DNA from: JANNGC01 sp043757045
GTDB taxonomy: Bacteria > Verrucomicrobiota > Verrucomicrobiia > Limisphaerales > SIBH01
Assembly (NCBI GenBank): GCA_043757045.1
Contig: JAYVQC010000241.1
Coordinates: forward strand, 37,916-101,915
Direction of reading: 5' to 3'
Length of the DNA: 64,000 nt
In this document: in pieces, positions 26,101 to 33,208 of the stretch
Layout of the letters: each line of letters starts with the position of its first letter
Numbering within the stretch: the stretch's first letter is position 1
Program-made: the position numbers and the translations under genes
Notes under the pieces: model-generated
The model's database searches: none
The model's input: the letters and a program-made list of their open reading frames with translations, nothing else
What the model was told of the DNA's origin: nothing

Positions 26101-29100
26101 TTTGTCGCCAAGCCGGGCGGGGACAAGTGGAAGTTCCTCATCTGGGACATTGATGCCGCGTATCTCGGCACGCCCGTGGACCCGCTCTTTGATTTCACGG
26201 ACCCGCCCATCTCGAATCTCTTCCTGCATCCTTACGTGCTCCGCACCTACTGGCAGGCCTTGGAAGATGGCGCGCACGGGCCGCTCCGTCCGCAGGTCAT
26301 GCACCCGGTCATGGATGCGAAGTTCGCCGCGCTCCAGCAGGCGGGCATCCCCGCGAGCGCCCCGCAGGTCATGAAGGATTTCCTCGGCGTGCGCCGCGAT
26401 TTCATTTTGCAGTCGTTGTCGGAGAACAAGTCGCCGTTCAGCATCACGGCGAACGGTGGGGCGAATTTCACCAACGCCAGCACCCTGGTCACGCTCTCGG
26501 GCGCGGCGCCGTTCGGCGCGCGCATCATCACCATCAACGGCGTGGAGTATCCGCTGCTTTGGTCATCGGTCACAAACTGGTCGGTGCGGCTGCCGCTCTC
26601 AGGGTCCTCCAATCTCTTCACCGTGCGCGGGTATGACGCCGGCAGCAATCTCCTCGCGAATTCCACGCGGACCATCACGGTGTATTTCAACGGTACGGTC
26701 TCGAAGCCGGAGGAGAGTCTGGTCATCAACGAGATCATGTATCAGCCGAAGTTCACCAACGCGCATTACGTGGAGATTTATAATCGCTCGACGAACACCA
26801 CGTTTGGTCTGGGTGGATATCGGTTGAATGGCGCGGATTACAATTTCCCGGCGGCGTCGTTCATCAGCCCGCTTTCTTATCTCACGGTGGTGAAGGACAC
26901 GGCGGCGTTCCAATCGGCTTACGGCACGACGGCGGTGGCCACGGTCATCGGCGAATACAGCGGCGGCCTCGACAAGGACGGGGAGGCGCTCTCGCTGGTC
27001 AAGGTCGCGGCAAGCACCAACCTGCCGGATACCATCATCAGCAAGGTCAAGTATGAGGCGGCGCGGCCCTGGTCGGATATGGCGGGTCGCACGAACAGCG
27101 GGGTGTCGCTCCAGCTCGTGGATGGGACGCAGGACCACGCCCGCGTCAGCAACTGGGAGGGCGCGGCGGACTGGCGGTTTTTTAGTTACACGGCCACGCC
27201 GGCGGGAAATCAGCTCGCCTTGTGGCTGGATGTGATCGGCGAGGTGTTCATTGATGACATTCGCCTGGTGGGCGGCGCGGTCGCGGGCGTCGGATCAAAT
27301 TATGTGAAGGGCGGGGATTTCGAGACAAATAATTTGAGCCTCTGGACGTTTGGCAATGCGTATCTGGGCAACAGCACGAACAGCACTCTGCACGCGAAGA
27401 GCGGGACGAACAGTTTGCGGCTCGCGCCGACGAAGGCGGGGACGACGGCTTCCTCGACCTTCATGTCGCAGACCATTTCGCCCACGCCGGGGGCGAGCAA
27501 TTACACGGTGAGCTTCTGGTATCGGCCCACCACGAACACGCAGAACCTGTTCGTGCGTCTGGGCGGCACCACGCCCACGACGAATTTCAACACGCGCCTG
27601 CTTTACGCCACGCCCGGCACGAACAACTCGGTGGCGCGCTCGGTCACGCCGTATCCGCTGCTCTGGCTCAACGAGGTGGAGCCGAACAATGTCACGACGC
27701 TGCTCGATAACACGGGCACGAACCAGCCGTGGCTGGAGCTTTACAACAGCAGCACCAACACGCTGGACCTCACGGGGTATGCGTTGTCGAAAAGTTACAC
27801 CAACCTGGCGGCGTGGACTTTCCCGAACGGGAGCGTGATGCTGCCGGGGCAGTTCCGCGTCATTTTTGCGGACGGGCGTCCGCAGTTCACGACGGGCGCG
27901 GTGCTCCACACGTCGTTCCGGCTGGATGCGTTGAGCGGCTCTCTCGTGCTCTCGCGCTCGAATCAAATCCTCGACTACATCAACTACACGAACGTGAACA
28001 ACGACGTGTCCTACGGCGACGTGCCGGATGGCCAGTTGTTTGCGCGTCAGCTCATGTTCACGCCCACGCCCGGCGACACGAACAGTCCTTCGCCCGCGCC
28101 GGTCTTGATCAATGAATGGATGGCGTCGAACACCGCCACCATTACCAACCCGATCACAGGCAGCCTCGAGGATTGGATCGAACTCTATAATTTCAGCGAC
28201 GACGCGGTGGACCTCGGCGGTTACTTCATGACCGACGACGAGGGGAACAAGAACAAGTGGCGCATTCCGAACACGCCGCTGGCGGTGCTCGCGCCGCGCA
28301 GTTTCCTGCTCGTCTGGGCGGACGGCACCTCGGGCACGAACGTGAGCGCCACGGCGTTGCACGCGAATTTCAAATTGTCGAAGGGCGGGGATTACATCGG
28401 GCTGTTTAATCCGCAGCAGCAGAAGGTGGATGCGTTCAACTTCGGGCCGCAGTTGAATAACGTCACCCAGGGGCGGTTCCCCGATGGCAACACCGCCGGT
28501 GGCTTCGTGAGCATGACGGCCAGCACGCCGCGCACGAACAACGTCGTGGGCAACAACGGCTTCACGCCCAGCCTGGTCCAGCCCACGAATCGCGTGGTCA
28601 ATGAGGGCTCGCTCATCACGTTCACAAACATCGCCTCGGATGCGGATTTGCCGGCGCAGGCCCTCACGTTCACGTCGCCGAATTTGCCGGAGGGCGCGAC
28701 ACTCCATCCGACGACGGGCCTCTTCACCTGGCAGACTTTGGAGCAGCATGGGCCGGGCGTTTATGGGGTCACCATTCGCGTGGCGGACAACGGCACGCCA
28801 TCGCTCTTCGATCAGAAAAGTTTCCAAATCACGGTCAATGAGAGCAATCGCGCGCCCGTGCTGCCGGCGGTGGGTCCTCAGGTCACTTACACGAATACGC
28901 TGCTCAGTTTCTCGATGGCGGCCACGGATTTGGACCTGCCCGCGCAGAGCATTTCCTACGGCCTGACCACGGCGCTGTCGGGCGCGGGCCTGGATGGCAA
29001 CGGGCTGTTCACTTTCGTGGCCATGCCGGCGCAGGCTCCGAGTTCCAACTGGGTGGTCATCACAGCCACGGACAGTCTGGGCCTGAGCGCGACGCAGAGT

Positions 29101-30075
29101 TTCGCGGTCCTCATCAACGACGGTCTCGCGTGCGGCGGCTGGAAGGGCGACGTGGTGCCGCGCGGAAATCCCAACGGCGTGAACGGCATCACGGACTGGG
29201 TGCAGATCGGTTTGTTCGTCGCGGGGCTGGCGACGGCGGTGGATGCGTGTGAGACGAATCGCGCGGATTGCGCGCCGCGCGGGACGTGTGGCGATGGCAT
29301 TTTGACGACGATTGATTGGGTGCAGGCGGGGCGTTACGCGGCGGGTTTGGATGCGCGGGTGTTGATGCAGGATTGTGTGCCGGCGTTGGTCCAGGGTCCG
29401 AAGTCCATGGTCCAAGGTCAGAAGAGCGGCACGTTGCGGAGTCTGTCTTTCACGAATGCGGCGGTGGCGCGGGGGGCAACGAATGGCGTGGCGGTGTGGG
29501 CGCAGGCGCAGGGGGATGAGAACGGGTTTGGGTTCAGCGTGCAATTTGACACGAATGTGCTGGCGCTGGTCTCGGCCACGCCGGGCGCGGATTTGACGAA
29601 CGCGGCGATGTTCCTGGTCAACACGTCGGCGGTGGCGCGGGGTGTGGTAGGGGTGGTCTTTGTCCTGCCGTCGAACACGACGTTGGAGGCGGGGCGGCGG
29701 GCGTTGGTGCAATTGAATTTTGCGGCGCAGGCGGGGAGTAACACGGTTTCGACGCCGTTGCATTTTCAGGACGAGCCGGTGGCGGGAGAGGTTTCGGATT
29801 CGTTCGCGACGCCGTTGGCGGCGAGTTTTGTGGATGGCGCGGTGACGGTGGTGGGTGGCGCGGATTTTCATTTCAGCCATTTGTCCCGGGCGACCGATGG
29901 ACAGGTGAGTTTGCAGATGGTCGGCCCGGCGGGGGTGTGGCTGATCCAGCGTTCGGCTGATTTGCAGAGCTGGGAGACGGTGCGGGTGCTGACGAACAAC
30001 ACGGGTCGGCTGGAGTTCACGGAGTCGGTGGGGACGAACGTGACGCAGAGATTTTATCGTGCGGTGCAGCAGTGA
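20176..30075 (+). CDS. Giant LTD/CotH-kinase/PA14/dockerin-cohesin secreted protein
   Basis: A 3299-aa protein from ATG 20176 (ATG 20101 is an in-frame alternative). The signal h-region is WALVALVWLAAML, cleaved near NATAQ. Approximate order: PA14-like (49-209), Ig, Big_5-like, second PA14-like (399-565), Ig, Big_5-like, a ConA/DUF1349-like domain (753-930), lamin-tail domains 1-3 (945-1355), Ig-like (1587-1680), CotH kinase (1685-2084), LTD4 (2178-2279), a carbohydrate-binding-like region (2374-2482), LTD5-6 (2494-2789), two cadherin-like domains, a dockerin-like domain (2985-3070, two loops with GITDWVQIG and TTIDWVQAGRYAAGLD), a cohesin-like domain (3085-3230) and the shared C-terminal module ending RFYRAVQQ. 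The CotH segment keeps LIWDIDAAYLG with D1991 and D1993; CotH proteins are atypical protein kinases. Heptamer repeats lie in the signal-peptide codons and in the dockerin-cohesin linker. It probably acts outside the cell; targets are unknown. Confidence 0.92.
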   Translation: MENQNQKRERRPWRVESRESRAGCLGCRWALVALVWLAAMLAPNATAQTTGLYREVYLGIPGSTLLSLTNVFPPAPDQAEVSTNLFETPSNYGDNFGERYRGFLIPPVTGEYVFWCQGQNSAILFISPDESAVNKVGLAYNLNSALARSWYIFPTQQSTNLYLEAGQRYYVEALHKTGNGDDSFAIGWKLPNGTYEQPMPASHFRPFGQAAVSAPVLTAQPTNATVLEQFPATFRVAVSNLDAVTYRWTRDGTNIPGTLGASFTLPVVTLADHGSTFACIVSNNFGATTSATVTLNVTADTDAPVLRHAANLNTNAILVAFTEALDPATALVGANYTLSHGAQITGVQFGPRPHTIVLATTMLARNTNYTLTINNLRDRAATPNILAPNSTTTFVAYLKGIYRQLFPELSGSQLTDLTNSPIYPGLPLLAEVLTNALATPAWPTNNYGQRLRALLVPPVTGSYTFQISAHDSATLYLSTNAFTTSARAIASVTTARDASAGQYLVQTNQTSAPIPLVAGQQYYLQVLMKSGLSVQSPPDHCSVRWTLPDGTVEDPIPVARLVPSGLPLPVISQHPQPVETEENQPASYSVLVSNFDPIFYQWQQNGTNLPGATNSILYKPAVTLAENGSTLRCVLINYSGTATTLEATLTVFPDATPPALAQVINNGTNRLTVTYNEPVELLTATNLANYTLPGVTLSAPVLSTNGLTVTFNTTLLVIGSNYTVTVNNVRDRATTPNIITPASQFTFTAVTFFLQNIGSPADASYTPVAGGADLTAGYGDFFGGSDAFNYAYLTRVGDFDVKVRVARLDFADTWSVASLMARENLNTTNKYAAVCATPSIAGSFFQYRTNGGVVPSGSGSFPVNYPYTWLRLQRSGGTTFHGYASLDGETWTKLGTAIISMPATIYLGFTVSSRSGTATTTAEFRDFGNNTSTNLSAAPTMVEPLGPSSRRTGLAISEVLYNAAPRTDGRKIEFVELHNSNPFFENIGGYRLTGDISYTFPTNTILPGGGFLVIARAPADVTAVYGLNGVAGPYLGSLPGSKGTVRLRNPVNAILLELNYDDDNGWPIAADGPGHSLVLARPSYGENNPHAWAASDRIGGSPGRVDGLFLEPTRHIVINEYLAHTDLPDLDFIELFNRSKSAVDLSGCWLSDDPKTNKFRIPDGTIIGPTNFLVFHETQLGFSLNAGGEAIYLVNSNRTRVLDGLKFDGQENGVSTGRTPDGAPTFSRLASRTPGANNAAQRLEALVINEIMYNPITGDDWDEFVEIYNRGTNAVNLGGWRLNKGVDYTFPTNTIIPTNGYIVVGKDPAVLRTSYTNLNLTNCYGPFSGTLSSSGERLTLDMPDTVISTNLLGVVDTNIIHIIMDDVTYGTGGKWGNWSDGGGSSLELTDPRSDNRLPSNWADSDDSAKSVFTTMTVNGTLDHMGGSSSMWNALQLWLYEAGECLVDNVSVSTSPATVPAVSVPNGNFSSANTGVNEWVAQGTLRYSYIENIGGVNGNVLHVVSQDRGDTGANRINKVLTAQYVSNTTATITASVKWLKGRPEMLFRLRGNGLEIPGVMNVPRNLGTPGARNSRFATNAGPAMTEVAHSPVLPVAGEPITVTARVHDPDGVASVQLTWRLDPTGLPMVTNMVDNGTGQDLFARDGIYTATIPGQPDNAMIAFYVSATDSNAFVRTTQFPVGAPAKECLVHIGDKQPVASFASYRFWMTDQTLSDWITAEKVSSEIFKGTFIYGNSRIIYDAGSHYAGSPAHAKLYDSPTGTNCDYQLILKADDAVLDETSLRIQEPGLFGADRTCQNESLGYWMINQMGIPSLNRRPINVFINGLRRGLIYEDTQRQNSGFLSQWFPDAESDLSDLYRIGYWYEYGDDLANRSNNEPTLQDLTTVGGVKKLARYRQTFSKRAVKETVHNYTNLFQLVDVLKTTNTGDAYAAAVFPVVDVSSFTRAFAAERILNNTDLYGARRISGTESKPGSQNSFVAKPGGDKWKFLIWDIDAAYLGTPVDPLFDFTDPPISNLFLHPYVLRTYWQALEDGAHGPLRPQVMHPVMDAKFAALQQAGIPASAPQVMKDFLGVRRDFILQSLSENKSPFSITANGGANFTNASTLVTLSGAAPFGARIITINGVEYPLLWSSVTNWSVRLPLSGSSNLFTVRGYDAGSNLLANSTRTITVYFNGTVSKPEESLVINEIMYQPKFTNAHYVEIYNRSTNTTFGLGGYRLNGADYNFPAASFISPLSYLTVVKDTAAFQSAYGTTAVATVIGEYSGGLDKDGEALSLVKVAASTNLPDTIISKVKYEAARPWSDMAGRTNSGVSLQLVDGTQDHARVSNWEGAADWRFFSYTATPAGNQLALWLDVIGEVFIDDIRLVGGAVAGVGSNYVKGGDFETNNLSLWTFGNAYLGNSTNSTLHAKSGTNSLRLAPTKAGTTASSTFMSQTISPTPGASNYTVSFWYRPTTNTQNLFVRLGGTTPTTNFNTRLLYATPGTNNSVARSVTPYPLLWLNEVEPNNVTTLLDNTGTNQPWLELYNSSTNTLDLTGYALSKSYTNLAAWTFPNGSVMLPGQFRVIFADGRPQFTTGAVLHTSFRLDALSGSLVLSRSNQILDYINYTNVNNDVSYGDVPDGQLFARQLMFTPTPGDTNSPSPAPVLINEWMASNTATITNPITGSLEDWIELYNFSDDAVDLGGYFMTDDEGNKNKWRIPNTPLAVLAPRSFLLVWADGTSGTNVSATALHANFKLSKGGDYIGLFNPQQQKVDAFNFGPQLNNVTQGRFPDGNTAGGFVSMTASTPRTNNVVGNNGFTPSLVQPTNRVVNEGSLITFTNIASDADLPAQALTFTSPNLPEGATLHPTTGLFTWQTLEQHGPGVYGVTIRVADNGTPSLFDQKSFQITVNESNRAPVLPAVGPQVTYTNTLLSFSMAATDLDLPAQSISYGLTTALSGAGLDGNGLFTFVAMPAQAPSSNWVVITATDSLGLSATQSFAVLINDGLACGGWKGDVVPRGNPNGVNGITDWVQIGLFVAGLATAVDACETNRADCAPRGTCGDGILTTIDWVQAGRYAAGLDARVLMQDCVPALVQGPKSMVQGQKSGTLRSLSFTNAAVARGATNGVAVWAQAQGDENGFGFSVQFDTNVLALVSATPGADLTNAAMFLVNTSAVARGVVGVVFVLPSNTTLEAGRRALVQLNFAAQAGSNTVSTPLHFQDEPVAGEVSDSFATPLAASFVDGAVTVVGGADFHFSHLSRATDGQVSLQMVGPAGVWLIQRSADLQSWETVRVLTNNTGRLEFTESVGTNVTQRFYRAVQQ
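20214..20234 (+). repeat. Three perfect GAGAGTC heptamers
   Basis: Three exact tandem copies of GAGAGTC in the n-region of the signal peptide, 38 nt after the chosen start. They encode the Val-Glu-Ser-Arg-Glu-Ser-Arg stretch. One unit gained or lost would shift the frame. Confidence 0.85.
29388..29422 (+). repeat. Five degenerate GGTCCAA-type heptamers in coding DNA
   Basis: Units GGTCCAG, GGTCCGA, AGTCCAT, GGTCCAA, GGTCAGA lie in the linker between the dockerin-like and cohesin-like domains. The same unit family recurs downstream of the gene at 30088. Confidence 0.8.
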
Positions 30076-30080
30076 GCGGA

Positions 30081-30149
30081 GGCCCGAGGTCCAAGGTCCA
30101 AGGCCGGGCGTCTGGTGTGGGCACGACATTGGACATTGGACTTTGGACC
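30081..30149. repeat. Facing heptamer arrays in the intergenic gap
   Basis: Left: GGCCCGA, GGTCCAA, GGTCCAA (30081-30101). Right: TTGGACA, TTGGACT, TTGGACC (30129-30149). The arms are complementary over 14 nt with one G-T pair, so the transcript can fold as a hairpin just after the stop at 30075. Confidence 0.8.
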
Positions 30150-30157
30150 CACGGTGG

Positions 30158-30186
30158 TCCCGCCCCGGCGGGAGCACGGCTTTTTT
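30158..30186 (+). terminator. Probable terminator after the LTD/CotH gene
   Basis: A 7-bp stem TCCCGCC/GGCGGGA (30158-30164/30167-30173) is followed after 7 nt by six T residues (30181-30186). The short spacer before the T-run and the two-base nominal loop weaken it, but the position between two large genes fits. Confidence 0.45.
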
Positions 30187-30208
30187 GGAATTAGTAATTT
30201 AACGAATC

Positions 30209-33115
30209 ATGAGAAAGACATTGGAAGCGAAATGGTGGCTGGTGCTGGCACTGGCCGCGCTGGCGGTGCCGTCGGTGCAGGCGGCGTGTTCTTATTCCGT
30301 CGCACCCGGCGGGAGCAATCACGGCAGCAGCGCGCGGACGAATAGTTTCAGCGTGCTGGCAGGCACGGGCTGCGCGTGGAGCGTGGTGAATACCAGTGCG
30401 TGGATCACGGTGCAGTCCGGCGCGAGCGGCACGGGCACGGGCTCTGTGACGTATGCGGTGTCGGCGAATCTCGACTCGGTCGCGCGCGCGGGATCGCTGG
30501 TGGTGAGCGGCGCGCTATTCAATGTGTCGCAGGACGGCGTGCCGTGTAATTACGCGGTGTCGCCGGTGAGCCGCAATCACGGCGCGGCGGGCGCAGGCCC
30601 GGGCAATCCGCCGAATCCGATTCAAGTTTCCGCGGCGACGAATTGCGCGTGGACGGCCACGACGACGAGCAGTTGGCTCACCTTCCCCGGTGTGACGAGC
30701 GGAGTCAGCACTGGCTCGGTGCCATACTATGTGGCGGCGAATACGACGCCGTTGTCGCGCACGGGCGTGGTGAACATCGCCACGCGCACCACGACCATCA
30801 GCCAGAATCCCGCGAGCTGCCTTTACGAGTTGTCGCCCACGAACCGTCTGCACGGCTTTGCGGGTTCGACGGGCTTGGTGAGTGTGGCGACGCTGGGAGA
30901 TCCGGTTTGCAGTTGGTTTGTGAATAACACGAATCCGTGGATCACCATCACGGTGAACGCCACGGGGACGAACGCCGGAAGTTTCGGCTATTCCGTGGGG
31001 CCCAACCCGAACAACAGCGCGCGCACCGGGACGTTTTATGTTTGGGATCAGGCGTTCACGGTGTTTCAAAACCCCACGCCGTGCTCGAACGCGGTCATCA
31101 TGCCGACCTCCGCCAGTCCCGACGCTGATGCGCAGACGAACACGGTGAGCGTGACGCCGGTCGGAGGCTGTCCGGACTGGTTGGTGGTGAATACGAACGC
31201 GTGGATTGCCGTGTCGCCGTTGAGCGGCGCCGGCAACGGGGTGGTGACCTGGAGCGTCGCGTTGAATTCGAGTGCCACCGGGCGCACGGGCGTGGTGCGG
31301 ATCGCGGAGCAAAATTTCACGGTTCGCCAGGGGGGCGCGGTGTGTGATCCCAAGCTCTCGGCCACGAACCGTCAGCACGGTTACGGCGCCACGACGGCCT
31401 CGGTGCAGCTCACGGTCTTGAGCACTTGCCCGTGGACGGTGGTGAATACGAATCCGTGGATCAACATTTTGACGGCGACAAGCGGGACGGGCAGCTCCTC
31501 GAACGCGTATGCGTTGTTGCAAAACACGAATCTCACGGAGCGCACGGGGAATGTGGTCATCGCGGGCCAGGTGCTGAACATCCGGCAGGGGGGCGCGAGT
31601 TGCGCCATCAGCCTTTCGCCCACCAACCGCCCCCACGGCCACGGCGCGTCGTCGCCGACGAACCTCATCAGCGTCAATACCGGAGCCGGTTGCGCGTGGA
31701 GCGTGGTCAACACGAACAGTTGGCTCACTTTCACGGGGGGCACGAATGGCACGGGCAGCAACTCGTTGAACTACATCTTCGGTGCGAATCCTTCCAGCAC
31801 GCAGCGCGTCGCCGTCATCACCGTCAACGAGGCATTCGCGGTTATCACGCAGAGCGGTGCTCCTTGCACCCCTGGCATCGTCCCGAATTCCGACACCCAC
31901 ACGGCGGCGGCAGAGGTCGGAAACGTCGCGCTCTCGCTCCCGTTGGGCTGCGCGTGGAGTGTCATGAATACAAACCCGTGGGTCGTCTCGGTCAGCCCGT
32001 TGAGCGGTAACGGCGGGACGAACATTACTTACACGCTCGCCACGAATCTTTCGCCAAACACGCGCATCGGCACCGTGATGATTGCTGGTCTCCCCTACAC
32101 TGTTACGCAGGATGGCGTGATCTGCTCCTACCGTCTCTCGCCCACGAACCGAGCGCACGGTTTTGGCAGCACGTCGAATTACGTGACCATGATCGTGAGC
32201 AACCCCTGCCCGTGGTCAGTGGCCACGACCAACAGTTGGATCACCCTCGTCACGGCCACGAACGGGGCCGGGACCCAGGACATCGGTTATCTCATCGCCG
32301 CGAATCCCACCACGCAGGAACGCATCGGCAGGATCTTCGGGCAGGGTTCCACCTGCGTCATCACGCAGCGCGGCGTGACTTGCAGTTACTCGCTGTCCCC
32401 CTCGGGCCGCACGCATGTTTCTTCCCCGACTAACGCGTCATTCAATGTGTTCGCCTCGTCGATCTGTGCGTGGACGGTCTCCAACACGAACAGTTGGGTG
32501 ACCATCACCTCGTCCACCAATGGCATGGGCGACGGCTCGGTCTCCTACTCCATCACCACCAATGCCGGGGCCGTGGCGCGCTCGGGTAACATCCTGGTCG
32601 CGGATCAGCTGTATGCCCTCACGCAGTCGCCGTTCACCTGCACTTACAAGCTCTCGCCCACCAACCGCACCCACGGCTTCGGCGCGAACACCAACACGTT
32701 CGACATCACGGCCGGCCCCGGCTGCGCGTGGACCGTAGCCACGACCAATAACTGGATCACCTTCCTCTCCCCGACCTCCGGCTCGGGCAATTTCACCAAC
32801 TTCAAATACAGTTTCAGCGCCAATTTCGGTCCCGGCACCCGTGTGGGACAAATCACGCTGTTGAACGAGGTGCTCATCCTGAACCAGACCGCACCGACGA
32901 ACGGCTTCGAGTTCGAGTTGGTCTCGGTGAGTCCGACGGGTGATTTGAACGTCCGCCTCGGCGGCGGTCCGGCCGGCATCTGGGAGCTGCAAGCCTCCAC
33001 CAATCTGTCGAGTTGGACCAAGATCGCCAACCTGACGAACACGTCGGGCCGCGTCGAATACCACGCTCCGCCGCCGCTCGCGCCGATGAAATATCTGCGC
33101 GCTGTGCTGCCGTAA
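30209..33115 (+). CDS. Secreted protein of ten BACON repeats
   Basis: A 968-aa protein. The signal peptide runs MRKTLEAKWWLVLALAALAV to SVQA, and the mature chain starts almost directly at the first repeat Cys (C27). Ten BACON repeats of about 82-88 aa fill residues 27-890, most opening C-x-(Y/L)-x-(L/V)-SPTNRxHG, with a second Cys in a CxW core and a strand W-I-T-(I/V). The last 75 residues are the shared C-terminal module (IWELQASTNLSSWTKI, ending YLRAVLP). No catalytic domain is visible. The spacing around C27 is not a good lipobox (Gln at -3), so lipidation is unlikely. The next gene, a much larger BACON protein beginning MRK, follows after 93 nt with no terminator seen, so the two may be co-transcribed. 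Role is likely adhesive or structural; ligand is unknown. Confidence 0.92.
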   Translation: MRKTLEAKWWLVLALAALAVPSVQAACSYSVAPGGSNHGSSARTNSFSVLAGTGCAWSVVNTSAWITVQSGASGTGTGSVTYAVSANLDSVARAGSLVVSGALFNVSQDGVPCNYAVSPVSRNHGAAGAGPGNPPNPIQVSAATNCAWTATTTSSWLTFPGVTSGVSTGSVPYYVAANTTPLSRTGVVNIATRTTTISQNPASCLYELSPTNRLHGFAGSTGLVSVATLGDPVCSWFVNNTNPWITITVNATGTNAGSFGYSVGPNPNNSARTGTFYVWDQAFTVFQNPTPCSNAVIMPTSASPDADAQTNTVSVTPVGGCPDWLVVNTNAWIAVSPLSGAGNGVVTWSVALNSSATGRTGVVRIAEQNFTVRQGGAVCDPKLSATNRQHGYGATTASVQLTVLSTCPWTVVNTNPWINILTATSGTGSSSNAYALLQNTNLTERTGNVVIAGQVLNIRQGGASCAISLSPTNRPHGHGASSPTNLISVNTGAGCAWSVVNTNSWLTFTGGTNGTGSNSLNYIFGANPSSTQRVAVITVNEAFAVITQSGAPCTPGIVPNSDTHTAAAEVGNVALSLPLGCAWSVMNTNPWVVSVSPLSGNGGTNITYTLATNLSPNTRIGTVMIAGLPYTVTQDGVICSYRLSPTNRAHGFGSTSNYVTMIVSNPCPWSVATTNSWITLVTATNGAGTQDIGYLIAANPTTQERIGRIFGQGSTCVITQRGVTCSYSLSPSGRTHVSSPTNASFNVFASSICAWTVSNTNSWVTITSSTNGMGDGSVSYSITTNAGAVARSGNILVADQLYALTQSPFTCTYKLSPTNRTHGFGANTNTFDITAGPGCAWTVATTNNWITFLSPTSGSGNFTNFKYSFSANFGPGTRVGQITLLNEVLILNQTAPTNGFEFELVSVSPTGDLNVRLGGGPAGIWELQASTNLSSWTKIANLTNTSGRVEYHAPPPLAPMKYLRAVLP
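30287..32890 (+). repeat. Ten tandem BACON repeats
   Basis: The units begin with Cys at roughly 260-nt spacing. The fourth (CSNAVIMPTS) and seventh (CTPGIVPNSD) have lost the SPTNRxHG motif but keep the CxW core region. Confidence 0.8.
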
Positions 33116-33208
33116 CCGTCACGACCGCACGAGGATGAATCAAGTTTTGCCAAGGACGCACGATGAATAGCGGAAACGCGCGAAGCAAAATTCGGGAACC
33201 AATTTGAA

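Noticed and set aside
21952..26304. 1450-aa open frame on the - strand opposite the CotH/LTD gene
   Set aside because: Same reason: low-complexity antisense translation with no signal peptide or motif, fully covered by a convincing + strand gene.
30263..30287. Possible lipobox before C27 of the ten-BACON protein
   Set aside because: The residues before the Cys are Q-A-A, which does not fit the usual L-(A/S)-(G/A)-C pattern, and the Cys is the conserved first residue of a BACON unit.
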